Below, in pieces: positions 1 to 5,226 of a stretch of DNA of 6,046 bases. A program made the translations under genes and the position numbers. Within the stretch, counting starts at the first letter, position 1. Each line of letters opens with the position of its first letter. Source of the DNA: CAZJOD01 sp964547525 (lineage in GTDB: Bacteria; Bacillota; Clostridia; JAAYHZ01). The stretch lies in the NCBI GenBank assembly GCA_964547525.1, contig CAZJOD010000200.1, positions 1 to 6,046 on the forward strand, in the 5' to 3' direction. A model generated the notes under the pieces. The model was not told where the DNA came from. It ran no database searches and was given only the letters and a program-made list of their open reading frames with translations.

Positions 1-53
1 ACCTCTGCCCTTGTGGAAGCGGTAAAAAATATAAAAAGTGTTGTGGAAAATAG
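1..53 (+). CDS. C-terminal end of a SEC-C motif protein (5' end outside window)
   Basis: Reading from base 3, the frame gives LCPCGSGKKYKKCCGK and then a TAG stop at 51-53. This matches the SEC-C motif (CPCGSGKKYKKCCG), a short zinc-binding tail with ligands in a CxC...CC pattern, here at the extreme C-terminus as usual. The motif is found on SecA, on pRiA4b ORF-3-like proteins, on some mobile-element proteins and on many uncharacterised proteins, so it does not identify the parent. A REP-like hairpin begins four bases after the stop. That would suit a REP-associated tyrosine transposase or another mobile-element gene, but this is inference from position only. The motif itself is very clear; the identity of the gene is unknown because the rest lies outside the window. 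Confidence 0.8.
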   Translation, partial: LCPCGSGKKYKKCCGK

Positions 54-57
54 GGGG

Positions 58-205
58 AGTCAAGGGGACGGGGGTATTGACACAAAGAATTATATTTCTC
101 ATAATTCGGTAAAAGGCCGGAATCGTAACTGATTAGCAGGGGGATAGTCTAAAGAGTATAGTGTGACAATAACCCAGTCCCCTTGTCACTCGTCCCCTTG
201 TCACT
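58..205. repeat. REP-like inverted pair (REPIN-like element)
   Basis: The left arm at 58-84 has AAGGGGACGGGGG between GTCAA (59-63) and TTGAC (77-81). The right arm, in inverse orientation, has a perfect 7-bp stem, GTGACAA (163-169) with TTGTCAC (183-189), around a 13-base loop containing the complementary AGTCCCC. A further half copy, GTCCCCTTGTCACT, follows at 192-205, fifteen bases after the first (177-190). About 75 bases separate the two arms. Short G-rich palindromes of this GTGACAAGGGGAC type recur in clostridial intergenic DNA and resemble REP/REPIN sequences moved by RAYT transposases. The hairpins and inverse orientation are seen directly; the assignment to a mobile family is inference. 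The left arm is degenerate compared with the right, apparently lacking a GA in the first stem. Confidence 0.65.
177..205. repeat. Tandem 15-bp duplication in the right REP arm
   Basis: The 14-mer GTCCCCTTGTCACT occurs at 177-190 and again, unchanged, at 192-205, with one C between, giving a period of 15 bases. The upstream GTGACAA at 163-169 can pair with either TTGTCAC (183-189 or 198-204), so two alternative hairpins are possible. The duplication may have arisen by slippage at the hairpin base or from end-to-end insertion of a second element. Confidence 0.8.
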
Positions 206-308
206 TTAAAAACGATAGTGCAATTATGAGCATTTCGATGTATACTGTATGTATATTAAAAATGAATGACAAGAAAGGGAAAATTTGAAGGACCGTAAAC
301 AGAATACT

Positions 309-341
309 TTGCATCTTATGTGTATAGTTCACTTGATGCAA
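309..341. repeat. Inverted repeat with 7-bp arms and a secondary inner stem
   Basis: TTGCATC (309-315) and GATGCAA (335-341) are exact reverse complements separated by 19 bases. Inside them GTG (320-322) can pair with CAC (330-332), flanked by an A-T pair (318/334), leaving a 7-base loop, so the whole could fold as one hairpin with an internal loop. There is no T-run after it, so it is not an intrinsic terminator in either obvious sense. It could be an operator, a structured leader or chance. Confidence 0.4.
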
Positions 342-405
342 TTCGCTTTATGACCTAATTATCGAACAGGACTTTTATCCGGTTGTGGAGAAAGATCTTA
401 CAGCA

Positions 406-433
406 TTGCTCTGAGTATAGGGTTTTATATACT
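406..433 (+). promoter_or_regulatory. Candidate promoter for the membrane protein gene
   Basis: TTGCTC (406-411) and TATACT (428-433) are separated by 16 bases, a fair sigma-A-type match. This would start transcription near 440 and give a leader of about 60 bases. The surrounding sequence is AT-rich, so chance matches are common. Confidence 0.35.
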
Positions 434-499
434 AATATAACTGTTTTACAGATAAATATTATTATAAGGTCTATATAAAACAAGATGGAGGTGGGTTAA

Positions 500-1261
500 A
501 TGCAGAAAATAGACGGAGAAAATAAATTGTCTCCAAGATCACTTGATATGAAGAACATTATTATATTATTGATATTATTTATTTTAATTCTTTCTCTTGT
601 TACTAATTTTCTGATGCTTCGTAAACTGGCAAAGATACCGGATGGGATGCATTTTCATGGTTTGCATTCAGATCGGGAAGGTTATGATGTTGAAACAAAT
701 CAACAAGCTCTAGAGCCTGTTCTTCAATTGAATCCGGTATTGTATGAAATCATGCATTTGCATCAACAAATTATAAATCGTGAAGTAATTAAAGATGACT
801 GTCTGATAAATATACCTATTGAACATGAATTAAAAGAAGATATCAAGGAATATAATAAATTAGTGTCAAAGCTTAAAGGCTTTTTTGCAGAGAGAGCAAT
901 AAGAACACTTATAGGAGTTTTTGAACTAAAAAATAAAAATAACGGTGAATACTATAAACCTAATGCACTTAATTATCTAGAGATACCTTCAGATGTCCGA
1001 GAGTATGCTGAAAGAATAGCAGAATTGTCTCTTTACAAGAATTGTACCGAATTGCTGTGTAACGACTCTCGTCTGGCTTTTATCATATCAGTTGAAGGTG
1101 GTGGTTCTGCCGGATTGTGGCCCTATTTGTGGCATACTGAATATCTACGTGACTATGATAATATAAAAGAAGATTTAAGTCGTTTGTTCGATTTAGTGGA
1201 AAGGATAATAACATCTCTTCAAAAAGAATATGAGAATATATATTACATAAAGATGAGATGA
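500..1261 (+). CDS. Hypothetical protein with one N-terminal membrane helix
   Basis: This 253-residue protein was not recognised as a member of any family. Residues 20-40 are an unbroken hydrophobic run (IIILLILFILILSLVTNFLML), long enough for one transmembrane helix. It is followed by R41, K42 and K45, then a soluble domain of about 205 residues. A short histidine-rich stretch follows the helix (H51, H53, H56, then H86 and H88). A glycine-rich and tryptophan-rich segment, EGGGSAGLWPYLW, sits near residues 200-212, and the C-terminal part is charged and probably helical. The chosen start has a strong GGAGGTG (487-493) six bases upstream; an internal Met17 at 548 has no comparable site. The charge balance around the helix is similar on both sides, so topology is uncertain. 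There is no cleavable-signal pattern or lipobox. It lies alone between the REP-like element and a radical SAM gene 164 bases downstream. Coding is confident because of length and ribosome binding site; function is unknown. Confidence 0.85.
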   Translation: MQKIDGENKLSPRSLDMKNIIILLILFILILSLVTNFLMLRKLAKIPDGMHFHGLHSDREGYDVETNQQALEPVLQLNPVLYEIMHLHQQIINREVIKDDCLINIPIEHELKEDIKEYNKLVSKLKGFFAERAIRTLIGVFELKNKNNGEYYKPNALNYLEIPSDVREYAERIAELSLYKNCTELLCNDSRLAFIISVEGGGSAGLWPYLWHTEYLRDYDNIKEDLSRLFDLVERIITSLQKEYENIYYIKMR

Positions 1262-1294
1262 TCGGTTCTTTGAATTTTTATACAATAGAAAAAG

Positions 1295-1319
1295 ATCTAA
1301 TTTCTAATTATAATTAGAT
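1295..1319. repeat. AT-rich palindrome between the first two full genes
   Basis: ATCTAATT (1295-1302) is the exact reverse complement of AATTAGAT (1312-1319), with a 9-base loop. A perfect 16-bp palindrome, TCTAATTATAATTAGA (1303-1318), is nested in the right half. It lies 34 bases after the stop of the membrane protein gene. It lacks GC pairs and a following T-run, so it would be a poor terminator. A dyad operator for the downstream gene is an alternative. Confidence 0.4.
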
Positions 1320-1377
1320 TAAGTGGCAGAAATAAAATAATATATAAGTAAAGACAAAAAGGTTCGTTATTTTGTTT

Positions 1378-1383
1378 TATAAT
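1378..1383 (+). promoter_or_regulatory. Candidate -10 element for the radical SAM gene
   Basis: A perfect TATAAT lies 42 bases before the start codon, giving a plausible leader of about 35 bases. No good -35 hexamer sits 16-18 bases upstream; the nearest, AAGACA at 1351-1356, is 21 bases away. The call is therefore weak. Confidence 0.3.
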
Positions 1384-1425
1384 TTATTACAATTGAGTTA
1401 ACGATAAATCAAACAAGGAGTTGTC

Positions 1426-2328
1426 ATGAGATTTAAAATGTATAAAGAGATTAGTTGTGAAATAGCGTTAAATCAACTTAAAAGGCGAATTCCATACAGC
1501 TGGGATTTAAATGTTTATCGTGGTTGCGAGCACGGCTGCAAATATTGTTATGCAATTTATACTCATGATTATATTGGCTCCGATAACTATTTTGGTGATA
1601 TATATGTAAAAACAAATATTATTGAGCAACTCGAGAAACAGCTGAGTAATCCTAACTGGAAAAGAGAAATTGTAAATATTGGTGGAGTAACTGACAGTTA
1701 TCAACCGGCAGAGGAGCATTATAAATTAATGCCTCAAATTTTAAAGTTACTTATAAAGCACAAAACTCCTGCAATCGTCTCTACTAAATCTGATTTAATA
1801 CTTAGAGATTATGAGTTAATTGATGAATTGTCCAAGCTAACTTATATTAATGTTGCCGCAACAATTACAACAGTAGATGAAGAGTTAAGGAAGCTTATCG
1901 AGCCCGGTGGGGTTGAATCAAGCAGACGGTTTAAAATGCTAAAAGAATTTAGGAAGACAAATGCTTCTGTCGGATTGCATGTAATGCCAATTATCCCATA
2001 TCTGACAGATGGCTATAACAACATTGATTCACTTTTTAATATGGCAAAAGATAGTGCTGTTCATTATGTATTGCCCGGTACTTTATATTTAAGAGGAAAA
2101 ACAAGGACGATATTTTTTGACTTTATTAAAAAGGAATTTCCGTATCTTTATAATGATTTATTGGAAATATATAAAACCGGTGGTGCGGATAAGGAGTACA
2201 AAAATAATTTATACAAGACTGTCAATCAACTAAAAGATAAATATTCTCTATCAAGTAGTTATTCAAAACCGATGAAGGAAAAATTAAACCCGAACGCACT
2301 CATGGTAAATATAGAAGATATGATTTAG
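1426..2328 (+). CDS. SPL-family radical SAM protein
   Basis: This 300-residue protein carries the radical SAM cluster motif CEHGCKYC, with C34, C38 and C41 in the CxxxCxxC spacing that binds a 4Fe-4S cluster and S-adenosylmethionine. Further features match the spore photoproduct lyase-like group (COG1533): GGVTDSYQPAE at about 86-96, ST-KSDL-RDYELIDEL at about 119-136, an ITT-DEEL-IEP segment at about 147-160, and HVMPIIPYLTD at about 185-195. Length and a basic C-terminal region of about 50 residues also fit. Apart from the three cluster cysteines the only cysteine is C11, so the hydrogen-donor cysteine that lies after the cluster in true spore photoproduct lyase is absent. DNA photolesion repair is therefore doubtful and the substrate is unknown. 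AAGGAG (1415-1420) five bases upstream supports the start. The gene stands alone between two long spacers. Family is confident; reaction is not. Confidence 0.92.
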   Translation: MRFKMYKEISCEIALNQLKRRIPYSWDLNVYRGCEHGCKYCYAIYTHDYIGSDNYFGDIYVKTNIIEQLEKQLSNPNWKREIVNIGGVTDSYQPAEEHYKLMPQILKLLIKHKTPAIVSTKSDLILRDYELIDELSKLTYINVAATITTVDEELRKLIEPGGVESSRRFKMLKEFRKTNASVGLHVMPIIPYLTDGYNNIDSLFNMAKDSAVHYVLPGTLYLRGKTRTIFFDFIKKEFPYLYNDLLEIYKTGGADKEYKNNLYKTVNQLKDKYSLSSSYSKPMKEKLNPNALMVNIEDMI

Positions 2329-2420
2329 AATTAATTTTGGCATATGTAAAATTTGCAGCATTTGTGGTAGTTTCAAATAATACTTTGTAATATAAAAAAA
2401 TACGGTTGTTGAAGGTTTGT

Positions 2421-2449
2421 TTTGCAAAGCGAATTATTTAGAGTGATAT
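2421..2449 (+). promoter_or_regulatory. Candidate promoter for the ATPase gene
   Basis: TTTGCA (2421-2426) and TGATAT (2444-2449) are separated by 17 bases, upstream of the ATPase start with a leader of about 75 bases. Both hexamers match consensus only in part, so confidence is low. The leader contains repeated TGTGGAT units eight bases apart. Confidence 0.28.
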
Positions 2450-2531
2450 GTGGATTTGTGGATACATAGATTTACGGATTTTGAAATCAGAACACATGTC
2501 TAAGTGTTAAATTTTACGGAGGAGAATATAA

Positions 2532-3401
2532 ATGATATACTTAAAAACTTTTAGATTACCCACACATATCGAAGAGGAAGCCGGCAATTCAACACCTCAG
2601 GCATACCCTTTCGGTATTTTTCCTTTTAAGAGATTAGAAGAAATAATTCTTGAACCGATAACCGTTTTCTATGGGAGCAACGGCTCGGGTAAATCTACAC
2701 TTTTAAATATAATATCTGAAAAACTTAAATTGCCAAGAACAACTCTTTTTAATTCAAGCCCCCTATTTTCAAAATATGTGGAAGAAAAATGCAGTTATAC
2801 GACAGGTTCTAGCGATGATGATTTGTCAATAAATATACCTTTAGGAAGTAAAATTATAACGAGCGAAGATGTTTTTAATTATATTCTGAATGTAAGGAAT
2901 GAAAACGTTCGCATAAATAAAAATAAAATCATACAAAGAGAAAAATATTATGAAGCGAAATATAGTAAGATACATTTTGGTTCTATGGATGATCTTGAAA
3001 GGGTAAAGACTCAAACCGCAGCACGTAAACAAACCGCTACAAAATTTATTACCGATCGTGTGGGGAAAAACATCGATCAATTCTCTAATGGCGAAACTTC
3101 TTTAACATATTTCGATAAACAGTTTAATTCGGGTTGTTTGTATCTTTTAGATGAACCGGAAAACAGTTTATCACCGAAATTTCAATTACAATTAAGTCAA
3201 TTGATTATTGACTGTGCATATCATTGTGATTGTCAGTTTATTATTGCAACTCATTCGCCTTTTATTCTATCAATTACGGATGCAAAGATATACGATTTGG
3301 ATTACACTCCTGTTAAAGAAAGAAAATGGTATGACTTAGAAAATGTTAAGATTTACTATGAGTTTTTTCATAATAATCGTAAGTATTTTGAAGCTACTTG
3401 A
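2532..3401 (+). CDS. Small stand-alone ABC/AAA-type ATPase
   Basis: This 289-residue protein has a full ABC-type nucleotide-binding fold. The Walker A motif GSNGSGKST is at 48-56 and a signature-like FSNGETS at 184-190. The Walker B motif LYLLDEP is at 203-209, with D207 and the likely catalytic E208. A D-loop-like stretch, ENSLSP, is at 210-215, and the switch histidine lies in FIIATHSPF (236-244). About 125 residues, charged and probably helical, separate Walker A from the signature. There are no membrane segments, no TOPRIM nuclease and no second ATPase domain. The layout matches the 'predicted ATPase' group of COG3910 type, related to the SMC/Rad50/OLD class rather than to transporters. 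The start has GGAGGAG (2518-2524) seven bases upstream. The target or partner is unknown; no obvious partner gene is adjacent, as the preceding gene is 203 bases away and the next runs on the opposite strand. Confidence 0.9.
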   Translation: MIYLKTFRLPTHIEEEAGNSTPQAYPFGIFPFKRLEEIILEPITVFYGSNGSGKSTLLNIISEKLKLPRTTLFNSSPLFSKYVEEKCSYTTGSSDDDLSINIPLGSKIITSEDVFNYILNVRNENVRINKNKIIQREKYYEAKYSKIHFGSMDDLERVKTQTAARKQTATKFITDRVGKNIDQFSNGETSLTYFDKQFNSGCLYLLDEPENSLSPKFQLQLSQLIIDCAYHCDCQFIIATHSPFILSITDAKIYDLDYTPVKERKWYDLENVKIYYEFFHNNRKYFEAT

Positions 3402-3414
3402 TTACATATAATCA
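3399..3414. other. Small hairpin overlapping the ATPase stop codon
   Basis: TGATTA (3399-3404) and TAATCA (3409-3414) pair around a 4-base loop, and the stop codon TGA forms the start of the stem. With only one GC pair and no T-run after it, it is a poor terminator. No better terminator for the ATPase gene was seen. Confidence 0.25.
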
Positions 3415-3454
3415 TTACAAGATTCAAATCCGTATGAAAAGCATTCTTTTATAC

Positions 3455-3473
3455 ACTATATGTATAATATAGT
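3455..3473. repeat. AT-rich hairpin abutting the second REP-like copy
   Basis: ACTATAT (3455-3461) and ATATAGT (3467-3473) are exact reverse complements with a 5-base loop. The right arm runs directly into the REP-like sequence. It may mark the edge of that element or be a weak transcription stop after the ATPase gene. There is no T-run, so termination is doubtful. Confidence 0.35.
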
Positions 3474-3550
3474 TGCAAGGGGAACGGGGGTATTAATACA
3501 AAGGAATATACTCGTAATTTGGTAAAGGCCTTAATAATAACTTAAATACA
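3472..3550. repeat. Diverged second copy of the left half of the REP-like element
   Basis: This stretch aligns with 58-139 in the same orientation. ACGGGGGTATT is identical (68-78 and 3484-3494), preceded in both by CAAGGGGA. The following bases also match closely: ACAAAG, CTC(A/G)TAATT(C/T)GGTAAA and AGGCC. GGTAAA(A)GGCC lies at 108-118 in copy 1 and 3521-3530 in copy 2, at nearly the same distance from the G-rich core. The hairpin arms are eroded here, and no inverse right arm (GTCCCCTTGTCAC) follows. Similarity beyond the hairpin shows that the repeated unit is longer than a simple REP. Confidence 0.65.
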
Positions 3551-3667
3551 AAACTACATGTGATCAAATTGCACTGATTGTATAGCCAATGTGCTATTTT
3601 TTCTGATTAGCAGCTTTGTCAATTACATGGGTCGTATTGATTTCCACCCTTTTTATCGGAAGAGCAG

Positions 3668-4999
3668 TCAACTCTTTGTTGTGACAATTTCGGCTTGCGC
3701 GGTAAAACGCTTTGCCAGGTCATCGATAGCAAAAAAACGTCTATTTTTCATATATGTATATACTTTATTGTTAAAGCACTCATACCATTTTTTCGGGATG
3801 CCTTTTTTGCCGAGAACAGTACCGATAATGCTTCCGGCAGTCGCTGCGGTGCAGTCATTGTCATACCCCATTGCAACGGTTTCGGATATGACTTTTGTGA
3901 AGTCGTTACCACCGATTGAAAGACCAAAAATTGTAAGACAAGCGTTGTTGTTGGTGTGAACTCGGCTTTGTGCACCGAATCTATCCACAACTGCGTCTAT
4001 TGCTTCCTTGTAGTTGTGGATATTTGCACATTCATTAAAAGCCCAACGAATATCATTCGCAAGCATACATTCTTTTGGTATTTCGCTAAGGCCGATTTTG
4101 AGGGCGTCCATTGTATTGTCGACTTCAAACGCTGCGGCAATTGCCGCTGCAAAAAACATTTCACCATATATTCCGTTTCTTCTATGACTGATATAAGCGT
4201 CACGGTAAGCCATTTTAGCAGCTTTTTCCGGCATACCCGGAGCCATATAGCCCCATGGATCGGCTCTTATATCCGCACCGATCCATTGACAGTACGGATT
4301 GTCGATTTCAGCCGCTTTTAAAGCATGAACTCCTGCCCAAAGATTTTTAAGTGCCGCTTCTTCGGCGGTGCATGCCGTCGGAAGATATTTGATCCAGGCT
4401 TCACCTACATTTTCAGTTGTAAAGTTGTGAGAATATTCTTCAGCAATAAGTAACCCTAGAATCGTATATGTAATGTCATCGTCAACCGGTGCGCCGTCAA
4501 TATTTCCTCTTGTAAAAGATTTGGAATAACTAACACCATATCTTAAATTACTCGGATCCTTGCAACTTTTCCAGTAGTCCTCAGGGGGGAATTTTTCTCC
4601 GTTGAAATCAGCCCATGCTTTTATGACTTCAGAGCTCCACCCTTCGACTATCGCACCGAGAATACATCCTGCAAATCTACCATATAGAGCTCCCATGATT
4701 TTTTCCATGTATTTATCACGATCAAATTTGCAGGATATACATCTAGGACCTTCACTTCTGAGTGCTATGATCTTTTCATAATCGTCGGGTTCAGCCGTTT
4801 TTATATTGTTGTCAATTTCTAAACTGACCATCTCCGTTAGAGCTAAATCAATTTTTTCGCTTAGTTTGTCAAATATCGATTTAATGGCATCGGAATCTGC
4901 GCCTTCTTCGAATTTAAGGTGTGAATACTCAGTAAGTTTGCTAAGAGCACTGTAATAATTGGGTACATTTGGATATTCGAGAGGGTATTTTCTTGTCAT
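3668..4999 (-). CDS. ADP-ribosylglycohydrolase-family protein
   Basis: This 443-residue protein belongs to the ADP-ribosylglycohydrolase (ARH/DraG-like) family, enzymes that use two metal ions to remove ADP-ribose from proteins or small molecules. The domain begins at about residue 99 with EKIMGALYGRFAGCILGA. The first acidic metal motif is VDDDITYT (D173-D175). Middle-domain features include ADIRADPWGYMAPG (242-255) and MAYRDAYISHRRNGIYGEMF (263-282). The second metal motif is GYDNDCTAATAGSIIG, with D380 and D382. Human ARH3 has Thr after the second Asp of D-x-D-T, whereas this protein has C383, as I recall for a bacterial subgroup with YDxDC. The first 98 residues are an N-terminal extension with a CISC pair (C87, C90) that I do not recognise. 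The start is supported by AAAAGGTGG (complement of 5009-5017) nine bases upstream and a good promoter. The protein has no signal peptide, so it is probably cytoplasmic. The real substrate cannot be told from sequence. Confidence 0.93.
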   Translation of the reverse strand: MTRKYPLEYPNVPNYYSALSKLTEYSHLKFEEGADSDAIKSIFDKLSEKIDLALTEMVSLEIDNNIKTAEPDDYEKIIALRSEGPRCISCKFDRDKYMEKIMGALYGRFAGCILGAIVEGWSSEVIKAWADFNGEKFPPEDYWKSCKDPSNLRYGVSYSKSFTRGNIDGAPVDDDITYTILGLLIAEEYSHNFTTENVGEAWIKYLPTACTAEEAALKNLWAGVHALKAAEIDNPYCQWIGADIRADPWGYMAPGMPEKAAKMAYRDAYISHRRNGIYGEMFFAAAIAAAFEVDNTMDALKIGLSEIPKECMLANDIRWAFNECANIHNYKEAIDAVVDRFGAQSRVHTNNNACLTIFGLSIGGNDFTKVISETVAMGYDNDCTAATAGSIIGTVLGKKGIPKKWYECFNNKVYTYMKNRRFFAIDDLAKRFTAQAEIVTTKS

Positions 5000-5051
5000 A
5001 TATGTTGACCACCTTTTAATTAAAATCCATAGAATTTTACTTACCGTTTTT

Positions 5052-5080
5052 ATTATAATATTTTATTAATTGAGAATCAA
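5052..5080 (-). promoter_or_regulatory. Sigma-A-type promoter of the ADP-ribosylglycohydrolase gene
   Basis: On the - strand, TTGATT (complement of 5075-5080) and a perfect TATAAT (complement of 5052-5057) are separated by exactly 17 bases in AT-rich DNA. Transcription would start near 5045 and give a leader of about 45 bases before the ribosome binding site and start at 4999. This is the best promoter match in the window. Confidence 0.6.
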
Positions 5081-5112
5081 CGGTGCAATTCCTTTTATTC
5101 ATTTTTATTTTT

Positions 5113-5141
5113 TTGAGAACCATTGTTGTGGTGAATACAAA
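5113..5141 (+). promoter_or_regulatory. Candidate promoter for the small ORF, divergent from the hydrolase promoter
   Basis: TTGAGA (5113-5118) and TACAAA (5136-5141) are 17 bases apart. The -35 is a 5/6 match and the -10 a 4/6 match to consensus. It points away from the hydrolase promoter 33 bases to its left. It would give the ORF at 5227 a leader of about 80 bases. Confidence 0.3.
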
Positions 5142-5208
5142 CTTAGTGACCTGATAAATTAAAGGATAATTTTATTGTAATAACTTTTTTCATAAAAATA
5201 TATTTGGT

Positions 5209-5218
5209 GAGATATCTC
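5209..5218. repeat. Perfect 10-bp palindrome just before the small ORF
   Basis: GAGATATCTC is self-complementary and ends nine bases before ATG 5227. With no loop it would act as a DNA dyad rather than an RNA hairpin. It could be an operator half-site pair or chance. Confidence 0.25.
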
Positions 5219-5226
5219 CTCCACGG

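Larger units (their letters stand above)
206..499. other. Non-coding stretch between the REP-like pair and the first full gene
   Basis: No ORF with a plausible ribosome binding site was found here; the longest visible start-to-stop runs are only about ten codons. The stretch holds a small hairpin (TATAC, 5-base loop, GTATA at 241-255), a longer inverted repeat at 309-341, a candidate promoter near 406-433, and the ribosome binding site of the next gene. Nothing resembling a tRNA or a known riboswitch was recognised. Confidence 0.6.

Noticed and set aside
58..205. CRISPR-like or terminator interpretation of the GTGACAA hairpins
   Set aside because: There are too few units, the orientation is inverted and there are no regular spacers. 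The loops are G/C-rich with no T-run suited to termination.
1507..1719. 70-residue ORF on the - strand inside the radical SAM gene
   Set aside because: It lies wholly opposite a gene with clear family motifs, and the protein has no recognisable features.
1426..2328. Naming the radical SAM gene splB (spore photoproduct lyase)
   Set aside because: Similarity is to the broad SPL-like group, and the expected hydrogen-donor cysteine after the cluster is missing, so the symbol would overstate the evidence.
2841..3080. 79-residue ORF on the - strand inside the ATPase gene
   Set aside because: It is a shadow of a well-supported coding frame.
500..3401. The three + strand genes as a single operon or defence cassette
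   Set aside because: Spacers of 164 and 203 bases, separate strong ribosome binding sites and candidate promoter elements argue for independent genes.
3592..3612. TGCTA/TAGCA hairpin downstream of the hydrolase gene as a terminator
   Set aside because: The stem is only 5 bp, and the T-run lies in the loop rather than after the stem.
3748..4203. Two - strand ORFs (3748-3990 and 3997-4203) in an alternative frame of the hydrolase gene
   Set aside because: They overlap the real frame completely and do not indicate a frameshift, because the main frame is intact.
3591..4321. Three + strand ORFs (3591-3959, 3695-3919, 3956-4321) opposite the hydrolase gene
   Set aside because: They are antisense to a full-length ADP-ribosylglycohydrolase with conserved motifs throughout and have no family signal of their own.
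5177..5226. Small - strand ORF after GGAGGAG (complement of 5216-5222)
   Set aside because: The first ATG is more than 20 bases from the putative ribosome binding site and the reading frame is only 16 codons.
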